The notes: generated by a model from the letters alone, not told the origin. Shown: positions 27,127 through 39,084, numbered from the stretch's first letter. The stretch is 64,000 nucleotides of DNA from Sphaerospermopsis aphanizomenoides BCCUSP55 (GCF_001586785.1 NZ_LUFH02000002.1:1-64000); one strand, 5' to 3'. Made by a program: numbers and translations.

Positions 27127-29478
27127 ATGAAAAATCTATCTCTATTCCGATTTAAAAGTATTACCCAGCGGTTGATATTTAGTTGTGTGGCCGCAGCGAT
27201 CGCCATTTATGGGGTTTCCTATTGGCAAGCACGCCAATTGATGTACAAAACAGTAGGTACTTGGTTAATAGATTTATCTCAGTCTCGGATTGACACTGTA
27301 GCCAATGAGATAGAAGGAAAACTTCAAGCCATCGAGCGAAGTATTCTACTGTCAATTCACTCTGTAGAAAAATTAGCAACTAATTCCAATTCTGTTAATC
27401 AAAATGACCTCGTACCACCGCTAAAAAATCTACTTGATCAACAACCTCAACTCCAGGCAATTGCACTTATTAATCCCAAAAATATTTCTGCTCCTGGGTG
27501 GTACTATAACAGACAAAAAAAATATACAAATCTTAATCAGGCAGACACAAAAAATTGGTTGAATCGTTGCCAAATTAATAGTAATAAACCTGCTAATTCA
27601 CCATTTTGGACAGAACCATACTCTTTCAATAATTCCTCAGTTATTACTTATTGTGTGCCTCTATTGGCTGATAGTAATTCAGCAACTATGAGTTGGTTAG
27701 CAATTGAGGTAAATTTGGACTGGGTAGCTGCGACTATTACAGAAAAATTATCTTATTCAAATGAATTGCGTGGCATCGAATTGGGCAATTCCTTTATATT
27801 TTCACCATCAAATAAACAATGGATTGTTAAACCCACAAATCCGCAATTAGTTGCCTCATGGTTATCTCAGCAAAATAATATCTTAAATAACAACCAAAAA
27901 AGTCGGGAGTTGATTAACAACAGAAAAAATTTCCAAGGACTGTTGATGACGAAAACTGTCACCTCTACAGATTGGATAGTTGGCATCACATTTCCTGCTG
28001 CCAAATCAGAACAGTTACAACAACAATATCTGTGGTTGGTAATTGTCTCCATGTCTAAGGATATGGTGTTGATGTGTTTAGTGATTGCCTTCATTTGTCA
28101 ACTGACAATCCGCCCTCTGCGTCAACTCAACACCAGCACACAAGAAATGGCGCAGGGCAACTTAGATACCATTCTACCTGAAGTTACTTCCGATGACGAA
28201 GTGGGGCGGTTAACCCAATCTTTTCGGCGAATGCGGGACTGTTTGCAACTTTATATCCAAAACCTGCAAGAGACAACTGCGGCTAAACAAAAATTAGAAA
28301 GCGAACTTTCCATTGCTGCCCAAATTCAGCGCACAATGGTTCCTAAAACTACTGTAGATAGTAGTTGCAATTCACCATATCAGATATCTGCCCTGCTGAA
28401 ACCAGCCCGGATTGTGGGTGGTGATCTGTATGACTTTTTTCTCTTGGGAAGCGATCGCCTGTGTGTAATTATTGGCGATGTGGCTGATAAAGGATTTCCT
28501 GCCGCACTGCTGATGGCACGCACTGTCACCTTAATTCGCACTCTTACCAAACCTGTGTATACTCCCAGGGAAATTCTGTATACCGTTAATCAAGAGTTAT
28601 GTGCGGACAATGAAGAATGTTTATTTGTGACGGTGTTTTGTGGTGTGATTGATTTAAACAGTGGCAAATTTACTTACGCCAGTGGTGGCCATGATGCCCC
28701 TTTACTCATGCACAATCGACAAGTTCAATATCTAGAATTGGAAACTGGCCCACCCCTAGGACTATATGAAGATTCCGTATTTGAGCAAAGTGAATGTATA
28801 CTTACAGCTAATGATTTAATCCTGCTTTATACTGATGGTATTACAGAAGCAATGAACTCCCAGGGTGAGATATTCTCTGAAACACGGTTAATTGAAATGA
28901 TGACCTCCTATCCACCAAGCAACCCAGCCAGGGCAGTGCGGACAATTGTACATTTTTGCCAGCAGTTTGTAGGGGATGCACCGCAATCAGATGATATGAC
29001 ATTGTTAGCTGTGCAGTATTTACCGTCTGGTCCTTTTTCTCAAGTAGCAAATGTTATGGAATGGAATCTGACCATCAATAGCGAGTTAACCGAGTTAGAG
29101 GCAGTAAAACAAAAGTTAGGTGAGATTTTGCAGGCCGCTGAACTGACTGTGGAAGTGATTGAAGATGCCCAGTTAATTGTGGAAGAGGTTTTGGTCAACA
29201 TTATTGAATATGGTTATGAAAATAACAGTGATGCTTGCATAGATTTACGGATTGAGATGAATGAACAGCAGTTAAAAATGACCTTTAAAGATAGTGGTAA
29301 GCCTTTTAATCCCTTGACTGAAATTATGCCAGCAGATACAAGTATGGATGATGAGGAGCGATCGCAAGGAGGATTTGGTTTTTTCTTGGTGCAACAATTA
29401 GCACAGCAAGTAGACTATGCTTATCTGAATGGTAAAAATGTTTTAACAGTCCGGCAAGCGATCGCTCAAGCCGCTTAA
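27127..29478 (+). CDS. SpoIIE-type phosphatase with extracytoplasmic sensor, HAMP and C-terminal anti-sigma kinase-like domain
   Basis: The protein has a first membrane span (about 15-33), an extracytoplasmic Cache-like sensor (about 40-300), a second span (about 303-328), HAMP (about 328-380), a PP2C/SpoIIE phosphatase and a C-terminal HATPase of the RsbW type. The phosphatase shows GGDLYDFF, VIGDVADKGFPAALLM, ASGGHDAPLL, LYTDGITEA and QSDDMTLL. The last part has EEVLVNIIEYGYE (N box) and FKDSGKPFNP (G1 box). It should dephosphorylate an STAS antagonist in response to an outside signal; the adjacent STAS gene is the obvious substrate. The start is ATG 27127 or the GTG just before it. Confidence 0.9.
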   Translation: MKNLSLFRFKSITQRLIFSCVAAAIAIYGVSYWQARQLMYKTVGTWLIDLSQSRIDTVANEIEGKLQAIERSILLSIHSVEKLATNSNSVNQNDLVPPLKNLLDQQPQLQAIALINPKNISAPGWYYNRQKKYTNLNQADTKNWLNRCQINSNKPANSPFWTEPYSFNNSSVITYCVPLLADSNSATMSWLAIEVNLDWVAATITEKLSYSNELRGIELGNSFIFSPSNKQWIVKPTNPQLVASWLSQQNNILNNNQKSRELINNRKNFQGLLMTKTVTSTDWIVGITFPAAKSEQLQQQYLWLVIVSMSKDMVLMCLVIAFICQLTIRPLRQLNTSTQEMAQGNLDTILPEVTSDDEVGRLTQSFRRMRDCLQLYIQNLQETTAAKQKLESELSIAAQIQRTMVPKTTVDSSCNSPYQISALLKPARIVGGDLYDFFLLGSDRLCVIIGDVADKGFPAALLMARTVTLIRTLTKPVYTPREILYTVNQELCADNEECLFVTVFCGVIDLNSGKFTYASGGHDAPLLMHNRQVQYLELETGPPLGLYEDSVFEQSECILTANDLILLYTDGITEAMNSQGEIFSETRLIEMMTSYPPSNPARAVRTIVHFCQQFVGDAPQSDDMTLLAVQYLPSGPFSQVANVMEWNLTINSELTELEAVKQKLGEILQAAELTVEVIEDAQLIVEEVLVNIIEYGYENNSDACIDLRIEMNEQQLKMTFKDSGKPFNPLTEIMPADTSMDDEERSQGGFGFFLVQQLAQQVDYAYLNGKNVLTVRQAIAQAA

Positions 29479-29532
29479 ATCACTAAATTTCCGATAAACT
29501 ACCAGTAAATACTTAATCACAAAATAAAATCT

Positions 29533-29910
29533 ATGGCATTACAAATCCACGTAGAAAATACTAACTCCTGTACCTTGTGTATAGCCTTGGATGGTCGGTT
29601 GGATACTTTAACAGCAAATGATTTGGATCAATCTATTAACAGTAGCTTGACACCGGACACCCAAACTTTGATTTTAAATCTTCAGAACTTGAGTTTTATT
29701 TCCAGTGCTGGACTGAGAGTATTTGCCAAGGCGCGAAAAACCATGACATCAAGAAAAGGCAAGGTATACTTTACCCATCCTACCCCGCAAGTGAAGAAAG
29801 TATTTGATATTGTGAAAGCTGTGCCTGTGGCTGAAGTGTTTGCCAATACTCAGGAGTTGGATGCTTACTTAACAGCCATGCAAGCTGGAGTAGATGGAAA
29901 AGGTGATTAA
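29533..29910 (+). CDS. STAS-domain anti-anti-sigma factor
   Basis: The 125-residue STAS protein has the phosphorylatable serine motif FISSAGLRVFAKARK near residues 55-70 and LDGRLDTLTAND at the start. It should be switched between phosphorylated and free forms by the kinase-like and phosphatase domains of the protein encoded 54 bp upstream. Together they form a compact partner-switching module; no sigma factor is nearby. Confidence 0.88.
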   Translation: MALQIHVENTNSCTLCIALDGRLDTLTANDLDQSINSSLTPDTQTLILNLQNLSFISSAGLRVFAKARKTMTSRKGKVYFTHPTPQVKKVFDIVKAVPVAEVFANTQELDAYLTAMQAGVDGKGD

Positions 29911-29949
29911 TAACACGGACGAATAACAGTTTACGGATTTTTCTGTAGC

Positions 29950-31827
29950 TTAATTTTGGCTTTTCGCTGTTTCCACTTTCTCAACTTGCTTGGGCGCTTC
30001 CATTTCTTGATACAGTTGGATAGCTTTGTTAAAATTGGTGTTGCTGTTTTCAGTTTCACCCATTTTTTGATATGTTAATCCTAGTTGGTAGTATGCTTCT
30101 GCTAAATCACATTTAGCACCGATTTTATCTAATAGTTCAATAGATTCTGAATGATGAGAAAGTGCTTTTTCAAAATCATTCTGTATTCGGTATAGTTCTG
30201 CTAAACCAGTTAATGCTTTTCCTTTGACTTGAGGATAATTAACTTCTTCTGCAAAGTTAATCGCTTGTTGATAGCTTTCAAAACAATCATTGGTTTTCTC
30301 GATATTTTTACAAGTAAGAGCATAAAAAATATATGAGTAGCCTTTACCCCATAGTGATTCTTCATATAAAATGAACTCAAAGTTACATTGATTAAAATAC
30401 TTTAATGCTTCTTCGTAAAAAGACATTTGAGAATTCAAAAAAGCTAAAATAAAAATAGAGTTTTCTACAAGACGTTCCCTATATTTTAATTCTTTGCAAA
30501 GAGAAATCGTATTTTTAAAATATTCTATTGCTTTTTCAAAATCACACAAATCTATATAACAAAGACCAATATTAAATAAAGAAACAACATTAAAGTAATT
30601 AATTTTATGAATGTAATTAATTTGATAATTGTGATTACTCTGTTGTATTTTTTCTACTATTTCTCTACATTTTTCATGAGTTTCAATTGCATTATATAAT
30701 TCTCCTGACATCCAATATAAATCACCAAATATATTGTAAAGACGAGCAAGAGTATAACTTACTTGAATTTTGTTTATGATAATAGATATTGATATTTTTA
30801 TTTTTTCTAATAAACCGAAGTTATAAAAATTAACTCCAAGAGGAGCATTCTTTTCTATTCCATTATTTCTTTCTTTCGCAATAACATCACCCGCTCTATC
30901 ATAATCTTCAATATTCAGATAATGATGATACGCTTCAAAAGCTCTGTAAGCCTCATCCACATTTGTAATAGTCTTAACACGCTCAGTCCAAAACTCAGCC
31001 GCTTTACGATTTACCTCTTCCCATCCTCCACTTGCTTTTAACCTTTCTATACCCTGTTTCCTAATCACTGGATGCAACCAATATTCACCCTTTTCAAACT
31101 CCACTAAACGCAGATTTCGCAAATCTTTAATTACATCTCTTTGCTTCTCTTCAGGAACATCCCAAAGTAAAGCTAAAAGCGCATCAATAGAAACTCTGGA
31201 TACATCCTGATAACGAAAACACCCCAAACGACAAAGTAGTTTATATGCTTCCTTATCTAAAGTTTGTAAACGGTTAAACTGACTTTCAACTAAATTCTTT
31301 AATTCCGTTTCTACGCAAGTAGAATTTTCTAGCCAATAAGCGGACATATCTCCATCATAATCTTCTCTCATCACCCCAAACAGGATATCCATTGCTTTAG
31401 CATTACCACCATAAATTTGGTGCATTGCTTCCAGAGATGGGGTATCAATCTTAATTTTGCGAGTTCTAAAAAATTCTTTCCATGCTTCTACAGTTAACAC
31501 AGCTAAAGGATAATGATAAATACCATTCACACGCTCATCGCATAACCTTTCTCTACTGGTAATGAGGGTGAGAGACTGTACATTTTCATTAGCTAAAACT
31601 CGTAAGAGTTCCACATAAAGACTATGTTTTTCAAGTAATCTACCTTGTTTATCTAGTGCAGGTTCTAAGTTATCAATTAATGTGCCAACTCTGCGATTTT
31701 GCAATTGTTGTTTTAGCCTGGTTAGGGTAGTTTTAAAGTCTCTTCCTGGTTCTTCTTGAAAATATTGTTTTAGCCAGGTTTCAATTTCACTTTCAACAGC
31801 GGTAATATTTTCTGTATCCTTTGCCAT
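29950..31827 (-). CDS. 5'-truncated NB-ARC-like/TPR protein
   Basis: The readable protein starts MAKDTENITAVESEIETW and lacks a P-loop. What remains of the NTPase is the Walker B-like RVGTLIDNLEPALD, the sensor LTLITSRERLCDE, a winged-helix part (about 190-290) and then TPR repeats to the end, including NIGLCYIDLCDFEKAIEYF and AEAYYQLGLTYQKMGETENS. Intact relatives begin with a P-loop some 100 residues earlier. The frame runs 38 codons further upstream, but that part is antisense to the PPC gene. The 5' end is cut at 31827/31828. It is probably non-functional. Confidence 0.75.
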   Translation of the reverse strand: MAKDTENITAVESEIETWLKQYFQEEPGRDFKTTLTRLKQQLQNRRVGTLIDNLEPALDKQGRLLEKHSLYVELLRVLANENVQSLTLITSRERLCDERVNGIYHYPLAVLTVEAWKEFFRTRKIKIDTPSLEAMHQIYGGNAKAMDILFGVMREDYDGDMSAYWLENSTCVETELKNLVESQFNRLQTLDKEAYKLLCRLGCFRYQDVSRVSIDALLALLWDVPEEKQRDVIKDLRNLRLVEFEKGEYWLHPVIRKQGIERLKASGGWEEVNRKAAEFWTERVKTITNVDEAYRAFEAYHHYLNIEDYDRAGDVIAKERNNGIEKNAPLGVNFYNFGLLEKIKISISIIINKIQVSYTLARLYNIFGDLYWMSGELYNAIETHEKCREIVEKIQQSNHNYQINYIHKINYFNVVSLFNIGLCYIDLCDFEKAIEYFKNTISLCKELKYRERLVENSIFILAFLNSQMSFYEEALKYFNQCNFEFILYEESLWGKGYSYIFYALTCKNIEKTNDCFESYQQAINFAEEVNYPQVKGKALTGLAELYRIQNDFEKALSHHSESIELLDKIGAKCDLAEAYYQLGLTYQKMGETENSNTNFNKAIQLYQEMEAPKQVEKVETAKSQN

Positions 31828-31864
31828 CAGTCTGAATTTAACAGGTTTAAGTGCCGATGCGGAT

Positions 31865-32839
31865 GTGCAGTTACTCAATAGTTCCGGTGGTCTGATTACC
31901 AGTTCTGGTGCTGGTGGCACTACTTCTGAGTCTATTACCACTCAGTTAAACACTGGGACTTACTATGTGCGGGTCTATCCCTATGGCAGTGCCAACACTA
32001 ACTATAATCTCTCCCTAAATGCTACTGCTGTTGCACCTATTGATTATGCAGGAAATAGTACCAGTACAGCACGTGATATTGGGACATTAAATAGTCGTCG
32101 TAGTTTTAGTGACTGGGTAGGTACAGCAGATACCAACGACTACTATCGCTTCTATGTAGGAAGTCAAAGTAACTTCAGTCTGAATTTAACAGGTTTAAGT
32201 GCCGATGCGGATGTGCAGTTACTCAATAGTTCCGGTGGTCTGATTACCAGTTCTGCTGCTGATGGTAGTAGTTCTGAGTCAATTAGCACTCAGTTAAGTG
32301 CAGGTAATTACTATGTGCGGGTTTTTCCTTATGGCAGTGCCGAGACTAACTATAATCTAACCGTTTCTGCAACATCCGTTACATCTTCCCAAAATGAGAT
32401 TATGAGTTATGAATATTTTGTCAATAATTGGCAAAGTTTGTCATGGTATACGTCTCCTCAAAATCCATTTGTTAATTCATACACCGTAAACGGGCAATAC
32501 CATGATGGCAACTGTACTTGGTATGCCTATGGTCGTATGCTTCAGTTAGGGTATCAACAATCTACTCTAAACACAATGCTGGGAAATGCAGGTACTTGGG
32601 ATAATACGGCAGGTAATGGAGCCTCCATTTCTACAACTCCACAAGTAGGTTCAATTGCTTTGTGGGAAGCAGGTGTAAACGGCGCTGGTAGTGTGGGTCA
32701 TGTAGCTGTAGTGGAGAGGATAAATACAGATGGCACAATCACTATTTCAGAGTCTAACTGGGGTAGCCCTCAAAGGTATAGCACTCGCACTATTGCAGCT
32801 AACAATCCCAGTAAGTTCATTATTGTCCCAAGAGCCTAA
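31865..32839 (+). CDS. 5'-truncated PPC-repeat and CHAP-domain cell-wall hydrolase
   Basis: Homologous sequence begins at 31828, but the first in-frame start is GTG 31865. There are two bacterial pre-peptidase C-terminal (PPC) beta-domains of 116 residues; the segment at 31828 is repeated almost exactly at 32176. A CHAP amidase/peptidase follows, with GNCTWYAYGR (Cys nucleophile), VGHVAVVERI (His) and ISESNWG. Intact relatives are secreted, but no signal peptide is left because the 5' end is lost at the 31827/31828 junction. It is probably a remnant. Confidence 0.75.
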   Translation: MQLLNSSGGLITSSGAGGTTSESITTQLNTGTYYVRVYPYGSANTNYNLSLNATAVAPIDYAGNSTSTARDIGTLNSRRSFSDWVGTADTNDYYRFYVGSQSNFSLNLTGLSADADVQLLNSSGGLITSSAADGSSSESISTQLSAGNYYVRVFPYGSAETNYNLTVSATSVTSSQNEIMSYEYFVNNWQSLSWYTSPQNPFVNSYTVNGQYHDGNCTWYAYGRMLQLGYQQSTLNTMLGNAGTWDNTAGNGASISTTPQVGSIALWEAGVNGAGSVGHVAVVERINTDGTITISESNWGSPQRYSTRTIAANNPSKFIIVPRA

Positions 32840-33348
32840 TTCAGTCTAAAGCCTGTTCTTTTCATAGCTAAATACCCTGCATTTTCTCTTCAGTGTAGTT
32901 AGCTAAAAATTAAATACTGACCTATAGCGATAGCCCTTCCACCTCTAGCCACATTGACTTCACAAGAGCGATCGCTTTTCTCTTTCATGGTATTTAGCGA
33001 TCGCACTCTCTTCTCTAGCCACGTTGACTTCACAAGAGCGATCCAATACTTGTCGGTTAAGCTCAAAACATTAAATCAGGTAGGTTGGGTTGACGTGAGA
33101 AAACCCAACATTTACGGACTTTTGTTGAGTTGCGCTTTCTTTAAACCCAACCTACAAAAACTCTTAACCGAACAGTATTGAAGAGCGATCGCTGTTCTCA
33201 TTCATAATATTTAGCGATCGCCCTTCCACCTCTAGCCACGACTTCATCAGTGCGATACCTCCGGTAAGCTAACGCTAACGCTTTTCCGTATCTATGGAAA
33301 ATAGAAGGCGATAACAGTATAATATAAATAGCTTTACCCCTGATTTCT
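32840..33348. other. HIP1-containing repeat cluster with nested MITE
   Basis: At least three copies of a roughly 65-70 bp unit, containing CTCTAGCCAC, GACTTCA and AGAGCGATCGC, occupy 32927-33265; a further partial copy is near 33948-34010. A MITE (33044-33180) sits inside one unit. There is no gene; an open frame at 32954-33181 is made entirely of repeat and MITE sequence. Confidence 0.75.
33044..33180. mobile_element. 137-bp MITE with 18-bp TIRs and 10-bp flanking duplication
   Basis: The left end CAATACTTGTCGGTTAAG and the complement of the right end CAATACTGTTCGGTTAAG match at 16 of 18 positions. AAGAGCGATC is repeated exactly on both sides (33034-33043 and 33181-33190). Inside are the complementary TAGGTTGGGTTGA-type and AACCCAACCTA blocks. 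It is non-coding, so it must be mobilised in trans. A truncated relative lies at 56512-56610. Confidence 0.82.
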
Positions 33349-33633
33349 ATGACATTAACAGAAATTTTACCCTCACTGCAAAAATTATCTCATCAAGAAA
33401 AAATCAAAGCCATTCAATTTTTAGCTACAGAATTAGCTAAAGAAGAACAAATTTCATTAACAGAATCACTTGAGTATGGTCAGATAGATACAGAATTACA
33501 TTTTCAGCCTCTTAGTGAACAAGACATGATTGAACAAAGCAAATTTGCTTTAGAAACTTACCTAAGTACAGGTTCAGGAGTCAAACATGAACAAGTCCAG
33601 AAATGGGCAAATAATTTAATAATTCAACAATAA
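33349..33633 (+). CDS. Putative antitoxin of a ParDE/RelBE-like pair
   Basis: The 94-residue, acidic and helical protein (LTEILPSLQKLSHQEKIKAI) lies five bases before a RelE/ParE-like toxin. Position and length, not a recognised DNA-binding motif, support the antitoxin call. A shared promoter is expected upstream in the repeat-rich DNA. Confidence 0.7.
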   Translation: MTLTEILPSLQKLSHQEKIKAIQFLATELAKEEQISLTESLEYGQIDTELHFQPLSEQDMIEQSKFALETYLSTGSGVKHEQVQKWANNLIIQQ

Positions 33634-33638
33634 AACTA

Positions 33639-33929
33639 ATGTCAGAGATAGTTTGGACGGAAACTGCTATTAATGACTTAAATCGTCATTACGATTTTAT
33701 AGCATTTAGTAATGCTGATACAGCAGTCCGCGCCGTACAAGCAATTGTTTCTTCAGGTGAAAGCCTACAACAAAATCCGCGTCGTGGTGCGATTGTAGAT
33801 GAAATAGCAGGATTACGAAAACTTGTAGTTTCTTTTGGTAAGTATGGCTTTATAATTCACTACGTTATTCTTGAGGATGATGTAATTATTTTACGTATAT
33901 ATCATGGTCGAGAAAATAGACCTATTTAG
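33639..33929 (+). CDS. RelE/ParE-family toxin
   Basis: The 96-residue protein has the RelE/ParE pattern: VWTETAINDLNRHYDFIA at the start, LQQNPRRGAIVDEIAGLRKLVV in the middle and YVILEDDVIILRIYHGRENR at the end, with the usual basic and aromatic residues. It should inhibit translation (RelE) or gyrase (ParE); sequence alone does not say which. It is preceded closely by its likely antitoxin. Confidence 0.85.
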   Translation: MSEIVWTETAINDLNRHYDFIAFSNADTAVRAVQAIVSSGESLQQNPRRGAIVDEIAGLRKLVVSFGKYGFIIHYVILEDDVIILRIYHGRENRPI

Positions 33930-35665
<1,736 letters not shown>

Positions 35666-35668
35666 TTC

Positions 35669-36727
35669 TTATGGATAAAACCCAACTTTGGGCAACCCCA
35701 AGGTTTCATCCCAACCCATCATGATGTTCAGACATTGAATTGCTTGACCAGCTTGACCTTTAATCAAGTTATCAATGGCTGACATGACGATGACGCGGCC
35801 TGTACGGGGGTCAACTTCTAAGCCGATGTAGCAAGTATTACTGCCGCACGCCCATTTTGTTTGGGGATAAGTGCCGCTATTACAGATTTTTACCCAAGGT
35901 GAATTACGGTAAAATGCTGTGTAAATTGTGATTAAGTCATCGCGGACTAAACCGGGATCTCGCAGTGTGGCGTATACGGTGGCTAATATTCCCCGCACCA
36001 TTGGGATGAGATGGGGTGTAAACTGCACTGTCACTTCGTGTCCTGCTAATTCACTGCAAATTTGCTCAATTTCTGGAGTGTGGCGGTGACGGGCGACGTT
36101 ATAAGCGGCTAGAGAATTGTCTGCTTCAGCTAATAAGAGGTTAATTTTCCCTTGTCTACCACCGCCAGATGTCCCAGATTTAGCGTCAATTATTGCTGTC
36201 TCTGGCACAATTAAGCCTTGTTTGAGGAGTGGTGAAAGTGCAAGTAGGCTGGCTGTAGGATAGCAACCAGGACAGCCGATCAGTTGAGATTCGGCAATGC
36301 GATCGCGGTACAGTTCTGGTAAGCCATAAACTGCTGTTTCTGCAATGCTGCGATCGCTTCTTTGTGTTCCGTACCAAGTAGTATAAGTTGTTAAGTCGCT
36401 GAAACGATAGTCAGCACTTAAATCCAGTACCTTGCAGCCTTTTTCAATCAGATTAGGCGCAATGTCACAGGCTAAACCATTGGGAAGAGAAAGAAAAACT
36501 ACTTCACATCGACTAGCAATGATTTCTGGATCTACCTCTTCAATTTTTAAGTTAACTATATTACCCAGATGGGGGTAAAGATCCGCAAAAGACTTGCCGG
36601 CGCTACTTTCACCACCTAGATAAACCAGTTCAACTTCTGGATGATCCATCAGGAGTCGAACTAGTTGCACTCCGCCATAACCTGACGCGCCAACAATTCC
36701 AACTGGTACGCGCCTTAAATTACCCAT
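35669..36727 (-). CDS. argC: N-acetyl-gamma-glutamyl-phosphate reductase
   Basis: ArgC reduces N-acetylglutamyl phosphate with NADPH in arginine synthesis. The 352-residue protein has the Rossmann start [18 protein letters not shown], the active-site Cys in [15 protein letters not shown], and [12 protein letters not shown]. Length and start are standard. It converges on eno and lies divergent from ribBA with a 460-bp spacer. Confidence 0.95.
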   Translation of the reverse strand: MGNLRRVPVGIVGASGYGGVQLVRLLMDHPEVELVYLGGESSAGKSFADLYPHLGNIVNLKIEEVDPEIIASRCEVVFLSLPNGLACDIAPNLIEKGCKVLDLSADYRFSDLTTYTTWYGTQRSDRSIAETAVYGLPELYRDRIAESQLIGCPGCYPTASLLALSPLLKQGLIVPETAIIDAKSGTSGGGRQGKINLLLAEADNSLAAYNVARHRHTPEIEQICSELAGHEVTVQFTPHLIPMVRGILATVYATLRDPGLVRDDLITIYTAFYRNSPWVKICNSGTYPQTKWACGSNTCYIGLEVDPRTGRVIVMSAIDNLIKGQAGQAIQCLNIMMGWDETLGLPKVGFYP

Positions 36728-37187
36728 GATCTGAAATCCTTATCCGCTTTTGTTAATTCGTTCTTAGCTATCAACAATCAAGCTATTACTTAATTGGTGA
36801 CAACTTATTATTATTGAACTTTCGCTGCATTGTATAGCAAAGATCCCCTTTTAGCGTACATATCAATTTATATTTGGGAAATATCTTTACCTAAAAATCA
36901 CACTTATAGTGTGTAGAAAACTAGTCCCAGTAAAGATTATGTTTTTTATGTGACAGAAAATTCTCAACTTCAAAGGTTTGTCAGTATTTATCGGTATTTA
37001 TCTGCGGTTAATTTTATCAGGGTAATTAGAACAATCTTCAATGGTGGAATCTTGGTTAGACAAGTGTTTAAAAAAGCTGACTGCTAACCACTACTGTATC
37101 TTGCATAATATCTAGTTCAGATAAACAGGCTACAATTTAAAATAAGAAATTGTTAAAAAAATTTACGTTGGTAGCTGGAAATTTTCT
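36728..37187. other. Divergent spacer argC/ribBA
   Basis: This 460-bp AT-rich spacer must hold promoters for both genes. I looked for an FMN riboswitch before ribBA and do not see its conserved GGGG(T)GAAA core or supporting hairpins. I see no repeat or RNA I can support. Confidence 0.5.
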
Positions 37188-38861
37188 GTGTCACAGCCTA
37201 ATAATAGCCAAACCTTTGAATTTGATTCTATTGATGCCGCTTTAGCCGACCTTAAAGCTGGTCGTGTCATCGTGGTAGTAGATGACGAAAATCGAGAAAA
37301 TGAAGGTGATTTAATTTGTGCTGCCCAATTTGCTACTCCTGACATGATCAATTTCATGGCGGTAGAAGCCAGAGGGCTGATTTGTCTAGCCATGACAGGC
37401 GATCGCCTAGATGAACTAGACTTACCATTAATGGTGAGTAACATTACAGATACTAACCAAACCGCTTTTACTGTCAGCATTGACGCTGGACCTCATTTAG
37501 GAGTGAGTACAGGTATCTCTGCTGAAGACCGCGCCCGCACGATTCAGGTAACTCTCAACCCGGCCACAAAACCTGAAGATTTACGCCGTCCTGGGCATAT
37601 TTTCCCAATTCGGGCTAAAGCTGGGGGTGTATTGAAGCGGGCAGGCCATACAGAAGCGGCGGTAGATTTAGCCAGATTAGCAGGATTATACCCCGCTGGG
37701 GTAATTTGTGAAATTCAAAATCCTGATGGTTCCATGGCAAGATTACAGCAACTAGTCGAATATGCCAAAGTCCATAAACTAAAAATTATTAGCATTGCGG
37801 ATTTGATCAGCTATCGTCTGCAAAATGATCGCTTGGTGTATCGAGAAATTGTCACCAAGCTACCCAGTCAATTTGGTCAATTTGATATTTATGGCTATCG
37901 CCACACCTTAGATAATACTGATCATGTAGCCATTGTCAAGGGCGACCCAGCCAATTTTCAAGATGAACCTGTAATGGTGCGGATGCACTCGGAATGTTTG
38001 ACGGGTGATGCTTTAGGTTCTTTGCGTTGTGACTGTCGAATGCAGTTAAATGCTGCATTGAAAATGATTGAAAATGCTGGTCAAGGTGTCGTTGTTTACC
38101 TGCGTCAAGAAGGACGAGGCATAGGTTTGATTAACAAGCTAAAAGCCTACTCGTTGCAAGATATGGGACTGGACACAGTGGAAGCAAATGAACGTTTGGG
38201 CTTTCCTGCTGATTTGCGCGACTATGGGATGGGGGCGCAAATTCTCATGGATTTAGGTGTCAAAAAAATCCGTTTAATCACTAACAATCCTCGTAAAATT
38301 GCTGGTGTTAAAGGTTATGGTTTGGAAGTTGTAGATCGTGTGCCGTTGTTGATTGAAGCCAATGATTACAACTCTTATTACCTAGCTACAAAAGCCAAGA
38401 AGTTGGGACATATGTTGTTACAAACTTATCTGGTGACAGTAGCATTACACTGGGAAGATGAACCGGAATTAGTAACGAAACGCTATGAGCGTTTAGAAAA
38501 ATTGCGGTTTTTAGCAAAAAATAATCATTTACTGCTACAGGAAGAAGCACGTCCATTAGGAACTGCTTTATTTGATCAGCCATCTTTAACAGTTCATTTG
38601 GGTTTTGACCAGGCCAATATTGCTGATACTAATTGGTATCAACAAAAAGGTCATCCTTACCTGCAAGCAATTGGTCAAATTCTCGATGATTTGGTAAATT
38701 TACCCTATGTCCATCAGCTAGATTTTCTCGTTTCTTCGGGTAGTGATCCTTTAAGTAATTTGCAAGTGCAACTGGATAGACAAGTATTCACTGCGGATAT
38801 ACTACCTTCATCTTTGAGCGATCGCTTTCAGACACAGCAGATTTATAGTTTTAGTAAGTAG
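37188..38861 (+). CDS. ribBA: Bifunctional DHBP synthase / GTP cyclohydrolase II
   Basis: RibBA supplies both precursors of riboflavin. The N-terminal RibB half has [15 protein letters not shown] and [13 protein letters not shown]. The RibA half has the zinc-binding region [16 protein letters not shown] and the [11 protein letters not shown] motif. A further 140 residues or so form the C-terminal extension typical of cyanobacterial RibBA, of unknown role. The start is a GTG (37188) that gives MSQPNNS; the total is 557 residues. A hairpin terminator follows. Confidence 0.94.
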   Translation: MSQPNNSQTFEFDSIDAALADLKAGRVIVVVDDENRENEGDLICAAQFATPDMINFMAVEARGLICLAMTGDRLDELDLPLMVSNITDTNQTAFTVSIDAGPHLGVSTGISAEDRARTIQVTLNPATKPEDLRRPGHIFPIRAKAGGVLKRAGHTEAAVDLARLAGLYPAGVICEIQNPDGSMARLQQLVEYAKVHKLKIISIADLISYRLQNDRLVYREIVTKLPSQFGQFDIYGYRHTLDNTDHVAIVKGDPANFQDEPVMVRMHSECLTGDALGSLRCDCRMQLNAALKMIENAGQGVVVYLRQEGRGIGLINKLKAYSLQDMGLDTVEANERLGFPADLRDYGMGAQILMDLGVKKIRLITNNPRKIAGVKGYGLEVVDRVPLLIEANDYNSYYLATKAKKLGHMLLQTYLVTVALHWEDEPELVTKRYERLEKLRFLAKNNHLLLQEEARPLGTALFDQPSLTVHLGFDQANIADTNWYQQKGHPYLQAIGQILDDLVNLPYVHQLDFLVSSGSDPLSNLQVQLDRQVFTADILPSSLSDRFQTQQIYSFSK

Positions 38862-38889
38862 AGGTTTGGGAATTTCAATAAATTGATAA

Positions 38890-38920
38890 AGCTCTAGTTT
38901 AATAGCTAGAGCTATTTGTT
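38890..38920 (+). terminator. ribBA terminator
   Basis: AGCTCTAG (38890-38897) and CTAGAGCT (38906-38913) form a perfect stem around eight bases, followed by ATTTGTTTATTTTT. It lies 28 bp after the ribBA stop. Confidence 0.7.
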
Positions 38921-39084
38921 TATTTTTGTTTATTATTTCTGTATGCTTGAGTAAGCCCACAAATAAAAGTAGATTGTTGAACAATTTACTATAAACCAGG
39001 CATTATTCCGCAATTAAATGTATAATTTATCCTGTTTATAACAATTTATGGGTAAAGTGCAGATAACGAATTAATCATAAAGTC

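Noticed and set aside
32954-33181. 75-codon plus-strand frame
   Set aside because: It lies entirely in HIP1-type repeats and the MITE.
36728-37187. FMN riboswitch before ribBA
   Set aside because: The conserved FMN aptamer core and its stems were not found.
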